Positions 9,785-20,000 of a DNA stretch of 20,000 nt are shown piece by piece. Location: positions 290,001 through 310,000 of the forward strand of contig JACVTC010000037.1 of the NCBI GenBank assembly GCA_016946835.1, read 5' to 3'. Positions within the stretch are counted from its first letter, which is position 1; every line of letters starts with the position of its first letter. The stretch is from Neocallimastix lanati (nom. inval.). Its lineage: Eukaryota; Neocallimastigomycota; Neocallimastigomycetes; Neocallimastigales; Neocallimastigaceae. Both the position numbers and the translations under genes were made by a program. The notes under the pieces are model-generated. The model saw only the letters and a program-made list of their open reading frames with translations, did no database searches and was not told the DNA's origin.

Positions 9785-10813
9785 ATACTATTTATTATAT
9801 TTATTAATTATTAATTATTAATTATTTATTAAAATTATTTATTATTTATTATTTATTATTTATTATTTATTATTTATTATTTATTATTTATTTATTTATT
9901 ATTTATTATTTATTTATAATACTATTCTTTATTATTCAATTATTATTTAATTATTTATTATTCAATTATTCAATTATTTATTATTTATTATTCAATTATT
10001 TATTATTTATTATTCAATTATTTATTATTTATTATTTATTATTTATTATTAATTATTAATTATTTATTATAATTATTTATTATTTATTATTTATTATTTA
10101 TTATTAAATATTAATTATTTATTATAATTATTTATTATTTATTATTTATTATTTATTATTTATTATTTATTATTATTTATTATTTATTATTTATTATTTA
10201 TTATTTATTATTTATTTATAATACTATTCTTTATTATTCAATTATTATTTAATTATTTATTATTCAATTATTCAATTATTTATTATTTATTATTCAATTA
10301 TTTATTATTTATTATTCAATTATTTATTATTTATTATTTATTATTCAATTATTTATTATTTATTATTTATTATTTATTATTAATTATTAATTATTTATTA
10401 TAATTATTTATTATTTATTATTTATTATTTATTATTTATTATTTATTATTTATTATTTATTATTTATTATTTATTATTTATTATTTATTATTTATTATTT
10501 ATTATTTATTATTTATTATTTATTATTTATTATTTATTATTTATTATTTATTATTCAATTATTCAATTATTTATTATTTATTATTTATTATTTATTATTT
10601 ATTATTCAATTATTCAATTATTTATTATTTATTATTATTTATTATTTATTATTTATTATTTATTATTTATTATTTATTATTTATTATTTATTATTTATTA
10701 TTTATTATTCAATTATTCAATTATTTATTATTTATTATTTATTATTTATTATTTATTATTCAATTATTCAATTATTTATTATTTATTATTATTTATTATT
10801 TATTATTTATTAT
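9785..10813. repeat. Kilobase AT heptamer array with higher-order repeats
   Basis: The array has a 7-bp period (ATTATTT), the reverse complement of the AATAAAT unit at 7257-7651. It contains ATTCAATT variant units that reveal higher-order structure. A block beginning TATTTATAATACTATTCT at 9911 recurs at 10213, an offset of 302 bp, and the copies match for about 130 bp. Later, doubled ATTCAATT variants at 10551, 10602, 10705 and 10756 show a 154-bp unit present twice. This pattern points to repeated unequal exchange or segmental copying within the array. Confidence 0.9.
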
Positions 10814-11667
10814 TCCCTCTTTATTGAAATTGAATATTAATTAAAGGAAAAGAAATACTTATTAAAAGATAAATTACTATTATTTTCTAATTTATATAAT
10901 AAAAGAAAAATTATATATAACTGTATTAATCTATATTATTATATCTAGATAATTCTTGATATTTTTTCATTTGACTATTAAAAATTTTTATATTTTACAT
11001 TTATTTTTATATTATATTAACTCTTTAAATGGATTTGATTATATAAAATATCATATTATTGTTTAATTTATTAATGATATAGATAGTTGAAATTATTATT
11101 TAATATTTCTTTTTAATTTTCTTTAGACATTATGATAATATTGAAAAATATTATATATTATTTATTATTTTACTATTATAATATTCATTTTATTCATTCA
11201 TTTTTTTTACTTAACCATTATGTTAATTAACAATTTATCATTGAAAGAGAGAAAAAAAAATGTAAAAAGATATTCTTTTTAATTATTAACAATAAATAAA
11301 TATATCAAGGATTATATTATTATATAATTGATACTTTTTTTTTTTTTTCAATAGTTTCACTTTTTTCTTTTTTTAGTAGTATAATCAGACAATAACTTAC
11401 CTTATATATAGATATATTTTAAAAAAAAAAATCATTAAAATTTAAACTCTTCAATAATAATTAAAATTTTATAAAAAAATAAATTATTTACCATTTAATT
11501 AGAGTTGTTAAACAATTTTTATTTCAAAGATGTAGATTATAACATAATACAGACTACACAATTTTTTCATAAGGATATTGGTTATTTTTATTTGTTAATA
11601 TTAATGGTTTTTTTTTTTAACAAAAAATATATTTTAATATATTTAAATTTTAAAAGTTATATATATA

Positions 11668-11697
11668 TTTATTATTGATAAATCTATCAATAATAAA
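11668..11697. repeat. 13-bp perfect hairpin upstream of ERG8
   Basis: TTTATTATTGATA at 11668-11680 is followed by a four-base loop and its exact reverse complement at 11685-11697. It lies about 265 bp before the proposed ERG8 start codon. It may be a regulatory cruciform, a transcript-end signal or chance in AT-rich DNA; a 13-bp perfect stem with a tight loop is less likely to be chance. Confidence 0.7.
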
Positions 11698-11799
11698 AAG
11701 CAATGTTCGATTTTTAATTAAAATATTAATTTTTGATTTAAAAATTTTAAATTTAAAATCATATAATTTTAATATATAAAAATTTAATTTTGATCAATT

Positions 11800-11833
11800 A
11801 TGAATGGATTATATTATTATTTAATCCATTCAT
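11800..11833. repeat. 12-bp perfect hairpin upstream of ERG8
   Basis: ATGAATGGATTA at 11800-11811 is exactly inverted at 11822-11833 around a 10-base A/T loop. It lies about 130 bp before the proposed ERG8 start codon. The stem includes GG/CC steps, so it is not simple AT symmetry. Function unknown. Confidence 0.75.
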
Positions 11834-11960
11834 TATTATATTTAATATAATTATTTTATATTTTCGATAAAGTTAATTTTTAAATATTTACATTAAAAAT
11901 AATTATTTTATATATATTTATATATAAATTATAAAAAAAAAAGGAAAAAGAAATCAAACT

Positions 11961-15521
<3,561 letters not shown>

Positions 15522-15574
15522 AAAAAAAAAATCATAAAAAATGATGATGATAATAATAAAATAATAAAAAAAAA

Positions 15575-15870
15575 AATAAAATAAATAGCGAAGTAATATA
15601 AAATATGTAAAGTATTAATAAAAATAAAATAAAATTAAATAAATAGCAAAGTAATATAAAACATGTAAAATATTAATAAAAATAAAATAAAATAAAATAA
15701 AATAAAATAAAATAAATAGTTGAAATATAAATATAAAGTACAAATTGTATAAAATAAAATAAAATAAATAGTTGAAATATAAATATAAAGTACAAATTGT
15801 ATAAAATAAAATAAAATAAAATAAATATCGAAATAATATAAAATATGTTAAGTATTAATAAAAAAAGAAT
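15575..15870. repeat. Minisatellite downstream of ERG8
   Basis: Five imperfect tandem units of roughly 52-73 bp share the core AAATAG or AAATAT, at about 15583, 15641, 15714, 15766 and 15823. Two sub-types are seen. Units 1, 2 and 5 carry AATATAAAA(T/C)ATGT followed by TATTAATAAAAA. Units 3 and 4 carry TTGAAATATAAATATAAAG. AAATA repeats separate them. The block starts about 55 bp after the ERG8 stop, so it may form part of the 3' untranslated region or supply AATAAA-type signals. Confidence 0.8.
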
Positions 15871-16399
15871 AAAATATAATAATAATAATTTTTTTTTAAA
15901 AAAAAAAAAAAAAAAAACTATTAATCATAAAAAAAATTTAACAATTAATGAATAAATATATAATGTCCTCTCAATTCGAATACTTTTCAGACAGAAGTAA
16001 ATATTAAATAAGTGCTTTAAATTAAATTTGAGAATTTTCGATTTTCATTTTTAAAAAGATAAATATAGTTATATAAAAATTAAAATTTAATATATAAATG
16101 AATATTTGGTGGATCTAAAATACCGAATTTTTCTTCATACCTTAATTTGAAGTACAAAAATAATTATAATAATATATTATAATATTAACCTCTAAAAAGA
16201 ATAATAAATTTTTTATACTGATATAAAAATATTACTTAATATATTAATTGTTCATTAACAAACTTTGTATTTTGAAAACTATTAAAAATGATTTTGTTAT
16301 TAACCTCTTATTTTAATATTAGGATGATGATATAATTGTTTATAATAAACCATTAAAAAATAGGAAAATATAAAAATAATAATTTTAATTAAATATATA
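15871..16399. other. Spacer with two small exon-like patches
   Basis: A short frame on plus starts at ATG 15963 (MSSQFEYFSDRSKY, stop at 16005-16007) and contains a GAA|GTAAAT donor-like site at 15996-15997. Around 16100-16165 the minus strand reads KLRYEEKFGILDPPN in a 27-codon open segment. Neither extends to a gene with consistent splicing. A hairpin (TTTTATA, CTGA loop, TATAAAA) lies at 16211-16228. These may be relics; no function is claimed. Confidence 0.3.
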
Positions 16400-16601
16400 T
16401 ATTTGGACTAAGATATAGGGCCTCCCCTTTAAGCAGGGCTAATATGAAAAAACAAATTTTCCCTATATATCGCTTTATACGACGAGCTTCTTTTTATTGG
16501 TCTTTTGAACCATTATCGAAGGAAGAATAATTATATATTCCTCTCACTAGTCAAGTGTTCTCTGCGTTTCGCAATTTTATAGTCAAATAACAAGACTAAC
16601 A
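16400..16601. ncRNA. GC-richer structured island: unidentified ncRNA or solo LTR
   Basis: By hand count, 68 of 198 bases (16404-16601) are G or C, far above the flanks, yet all frames are broken. Bases 16400-16410 pair with 16580-16589 over 10 bp with one bulged G, closing a branched fold. Inside are ATATAGGG 16413-16420 with 16461-16468, CTTC 16487-16490 with 16518-16521 enclosing TGGT 16498-16501 with ACCA 16509-16512, GGAA 16521-16524 with 16538-16541 (sharing G16521, so these two compete by one pair), CACT 16545-16548 with 16554-16557, and TGCG 16563-16566 with 16570-16573 (TTT loop). I found no match to conserved motifs of 5S, U1-U6, U3, RNase P/MRP or SRP RNA. Read on minus it runs from TGTTAGTC at 16601 to TTAGTCCA at 16404, with CTATAAAA and AATAAA between, as in a solo LTR, but no target duplication is visible. 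Confidence 0.45.
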
Positions 16602-17305
16602 CAAATTATTTATTTATTTATTTATTTATTTAATTGTTAAAACTTTAAATTTTATATAAATTAAATATAATAAATATATTAAATAAATTAATATATATTA
16701 AGTAATAAATGATTAAATAATGATTAAATAATTAAATAATTAATAATTTATAAAATACAGAAATTAAATAATAAAAATTTCAATTTTATATATTATTATG
16801 AAACATGAAGTAGTAATAAATGAAAAAATACTAATGAAATAATAAAGGTGTTTAAAAAGTTAAATTAAAAAAATAAAAAAGCAATAAAATAATATAGAAG
16901 AAAAAAAGAATTATGTATTAAATATTATTTTAAAATAAAATTATCAGTATAGAAATTTTTTTTAATTTTATTTTTTTATAAATTTATTTTTTTTTTTATA
17001 CTGATTTTATTTAATTACTCTCATTTGATAATTACTTATCCATTTAGATAATTAAAGAAAAAAATAAAATAAAAAAGATAAAATTACAATAAACCAAAAT
17101 AAAAATAAATAATAACAATAATAAGTTAATAAATTGTTATTACTATTATTTCAATAGAAAGTGGTAAAAAATATTTTAATATTATATAAATATTCAATAA
17201 TATCAATGAACAATAGCAAAAATATTTAAAAAAATAATATATTAAGAAAAGTGAATATTTTATATCTATATTAAAAATAATAAATTAATAGTACAAAGTC
17301 TAATA
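16602..17305. other. Upstream region of the TAPT1-like gene
   Basis: This AT-rich spacer includes an inverted repeat, ATCAGTATA at 16943-16951 and its complement at 16997-17005, with a T-rich loop. The motif TATACTGAT also appears at 16214. A weak TTTCAATAG acceptor-like site near 17149-17157 could belong to an intron in the 5' untranslated region. An in-frame TGA at 17252-17254 precedes the TAPT1 start, with no ATG between them. Confidence 0.45.
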
Positions 17306-17350
17306 ATGCAAAACAATGGCAACCAGATAAACGAAAACCTGGTCAATGAA

Positions 17351-17382
<32 letters not shown>

Positions 17383-19382
17383 TATTTCTAATACACCTGT
17401 AATAGATAGTATAGTTGACCAGGTAAATGAAAAAAATGAAAATCAAATTTCAAATGAAAATCCATCAATAAAGTATGAAGAAACTAGTAAATTGAATAAT
17501 ACTGGTCAAATGAATAATAAAACTGATATAAATAATGATATGTTAAATACAAATAGTTCAAACGAAAATTTTGATAGCCTTATGGTGAAAAATATAAATA
17601 ATAATAATAATAATAATAATTATAATATTAATAATAATAATAATATGGAACAAAACAATGAGAAGAATGCAAGTTCAGCGGAACAGAATTTTAACAATAA
17701 TAATTTAGAAATTGATGAAAATTTAATTGACAAAAATAAAATTATAGTATTTAAAATGGAAGAAAAAGGAAATTTAAATAAAGAAACTAATGAAATAGAT
17801 AATGATGTTGATAATAAAATTAATACAAAGAGTAATTCAGAAAAAAAGATATCTATTATTGATAATTCTATCTATATTCCTGATAATATGAATAGTCAAA
17901 AAGAAGAAGAAATGAATATAGAAAAATTAAAGAAATCTGTATCAAATGCTACTTCTATTAATACAATAAATGATTATTTATCACCTAATACAACTGAAGA
18001 TAATATTATGGAAAATTCTGTTAATTTTGATAATAATATCAATTCATATACAGATACTAATGTCAATACCAATATCAATACCATTACTTATACTAATAAT
18101 AATAACAATATTATAGAAAATCAGGAACCATTACCAACAGTAGAAAATAATTCAGAGCCTTCCCTTATGCGATCTAATTCTTTACCAAATCTTTTACCAA
18201 GTCAAATTTATACTACATTCTCTAGTGAACAAAGTAGTTATGCAAATACACCAACAGCATCTTCTCGTGATTTATTACTGGATGCTAAATTAAATCCTGA
18301 ATCAATCAATTTATCTTACTCTATTTCTGATGCATCCATTGCAACACTATCAGTTCCTGGTCCAGAAATGGACCAAATGAATAAAACAAAATATTATCAT
18401 GAAAAAAGTAAATTAAGTGAATCTGTTAAAATGTCACCAAATGCAAGTCAAACAGGTTCTGTTATTGAGGATACCCCTAATATGGAAGCACCAACTTCAC
18501 CTCCAATTACTTCTGAAAAAGATAGTAAACATAGTCGTAGTAGTGAGGATGAAAATTTGAAAAAAGACAAAGATGGTATTCTTTATCCAGAATATTATAA
18601 AAATCCTTGGTTATTTTTAAAGTCAGATATATATGGAGAAGATGCTATCCCTGAAAAACTATCGGAATTAAAAAAAGAAAGAGTTCAAAACTTTTTAGCG
18701 GTACCTGTTGAATTAGAAAAGGTATATATATATATATATTATATTAAGTTAGAAATAAAAAAAAAATTTAAATTAATAATTAATATAATTACTAATAATA
18801 AAACTTTACATTAATAATTATATATATTTTTATTATTATCATTTTTTTTTTTTTTTACTTTAAAATTATTATAATATATATATATATAAAGTTCTTATAT
18901 TATGGTATTTTAATTTGCTTGGATTCTTTCTTATATATATTTACAATTTTACCTATTCGTTTGGTAGTAGCTGTAAAATCTATGATTAAAGGATTATTTG
19001 TGAAGTAAATATTATTAATTAACTAATTATTATTATTATTATTATTATTACTACATTTTTTTTTTTTTTTTTTTTTTTTTTTGTAATTCAAAATTTAATT
19101 TTACAAAATTATTATATATATTAATAATTATTTTTTAATAATATTTATAAAATTGATATAAATATAAATATAAATATATACATATATATATATATATTAA
19201 TTTGTTATTGTTATCTTCAGAGATGCATTCAAATTAAGACATAAAAGTGATATATTAAAATGTCTTTTAATACTATTCTGTTGTATATTTTTACAATATA
19301 TTGATGTATCACGTTTATATCACTTTGTTCGAGGTCAAAATATAGTTAAATTATATTTAATTTATAATTTAATGGAGGTAAA

Positions 19383-19428
<46 letters not shown>

Positions 19429-20000
19429 TAAAAAGAAAAAAAAAATTTTTTACTTTATTTATATTTATATTTATATTTATATATATATATATATTATATA
19501 TTAATTATAAATAGAATTTTGATAAATTATGTAGTGCATTTGGTCATGATGTATTAGATTCATTATTTGCAGAAAATATTATTAAAAAATCAAATAGGGG
19601 AAGTCGATTTCCAGTAATCGTTCATTTTATTGTTGCATTGTCATATTTAAGTAAGAATATTTATGTTTTTTGCTTTTTGTTTTTTGGATATTAATAAAAC
19701 AAAATTTTAACATATTTATATATTTATTTAAAATTATTATAATAATAATTTTCTAATTATATATTTTAAATATAAAAGTTTTACATACTGTGGTTTTATT
19801 TTATTTAGTTGTATCCTTAAATGTTGCCATTAATTCGTATAACAATGCTTTACTTTCATTTTTAATTTCTAATCAATTTGGTGAGATCAAGAGTAGTGTC
19901 TTTAAAAGATTTGAAAGAGAAAATCTATTTCAATTAACCTGTGCTGGTAACTTTTTTTTTTTTTTTTTTTTTTTTTTTCTTTTTTTTTTTTAATTATTAT
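17306..20000 (+). CDS. TAPT1: TAPT1/Emp65-family ER membrane protein, 3' partial
   Basis: Visible exons: 17306-18721, 18892-19004, 19221-19377, 19515-19650 and 19779-19946, all GT..AG with consistent phases; the next exon is beyond the window. About 663 codons are seen. Residues 1 to about 425 are a long disordered, Asn-rich extension (11 Asn at 16-26, more near 94-112) with Ser-rich patches such as MRSNSLPNLLP. The conserved family core starts near residue 430 (YPEYYKNPWLFL, then ERVQNFLAVPVELEK). It continues with ICLDSFLYIFTILPIRL, YIDVSRLYHFVRGQNIVKLY, NLMEN.DKL..AFG.DVLDSL, and SLNVAINSYNNALLSFLISN followed by FGEIKSSVFKRFERENLFQL. At least three hydrophobic membrane segments are clear. 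Budding-yeast Emp65 works with the SUN-like protein Slp1 in the ER to protect soluble folding proteins; vertebrate TAPT1 affects axial patterning and cilia. An ER role here is inferred from family. The start is supported by an upstream in-frame TGA. Confidence 0.93.
19384..19428 (+). repeat. Poly(T)-poly(A) foldback in TAPT1 intron 3
   Basis: A run of about 28 T is directly followed by about 17 A within the 137-bp intron 19378-19514, beginning six bases after the donor. The transcript could fold into a U-A hairpin next to the 5' splice site. It may simply reflect homopolymer slippage, common in this DNA, and such runs are also prone to sequencing error. Confidence 0.8.

Larger units (their letters stand above)
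10814..11960. other. Spacer and presumed upstream region of ERG8
   Basis: No gene was found. The spacer holds two strong hairpins, listed separately, in the last 300 bp before the ERG8 start. A minus-strand AAGGTAAGT donor-like site near 11394-11402 has no frame supporting it. Promoter elements cannot be told apart from the A/T background. Confidence 0.45.

Noticed and set aside
11380-11410. Minus-strand AAGGTAAGT splice-donor-like site
   Set aside because: No open frame with gene-like codon use leads into it, and GTAAGT words occur by chance in AT-rich DNA.
16431-16440. AAGCAGGG resembling part of 5S rRNA
   Set aside because: The surrounding 5S helices and internal promoter boxes are not present.
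16481-16515. tRNA-like or snRNA-like hairpin with the loop CTTTTGA
   Set aside because: The minus strand has GGTTCAAAAGACC, but spacing does not match a tRNA B box and there is no A box, anticodon arm or acceptor stem; U2 motifs following such a loop are absent.

Overview
The window looks like nuclear DNA of a very AT-rich, intron-rich eukaryote. The best fit is an anaerobic gut fungus (Neocallimastigomycota); this is an inference. The grounds are extreme AT content outside exons, long poly(A)/poly(T) runs, many short GT..AG introns, asparagine runs coded by AAT/AAC, long gene-poor spacers, and a four-RRM protein of the fungal Nrd1/Msa type. Dictyostelids share the base composition and poly-Asn, but ten introns in one gene and multi-kilobase spacers argue against them.

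Layout. 1-3753 is AT-rich spacer holding a 17-bp tandem repeat, a 47-bp perfect palindrome next to an A-poor tract, and the 3' flank of the first gene. 3754-5484 (minus) is a four-RRM Nrd1/Msa-type RNA-binding protein, with a proposed tiny first exon at 5762-5783 behind a 260-bp intron. 5784-11960 is a spacer of about 6.2 kb. It contains a foldback element (7031-7143), two large arrays of the same AT heptamer in opposite orientation (7257-7651 and 9785-10813), one orphan exon-like segment (8689-8890, plus) and several perfect hairpins. 11961-15521 (plus) is phosphomevalonate kinase (ERG8). I could reconstruct it end to end as 11 exons and 10 introns giving 497 codons plus stop; exon 1 contributes only five bases. 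15522-17305 is a spacer with a minisatellite and an isolated 200-bp GC-richer, structured island (16400-16601) that may be a non-coding RNA or a solo LTR. 17306-20000 (plus) is a TAPT1/Emp65-family ER membrane protein. Five exons are visible and the gene runs off the right edge.

The three genes do not form a pathway: one acts in post-transcriptional control, one in isoprenoid synthesis, one in the ER membrane. No CRISPR array, tRNA, rRNA or full transposon was found. The most interesting leads are the structured island at 16400-16601, the complementary trinucleotide runs in ERG8 introns around an exon block of 336 bp, the inverted heptamer arrays, and the strong palindromes in the spacers. 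Exon boundaries come from reading frame, GT..AG signals and remembered family conservation; no alignment or RNA evidence was available.
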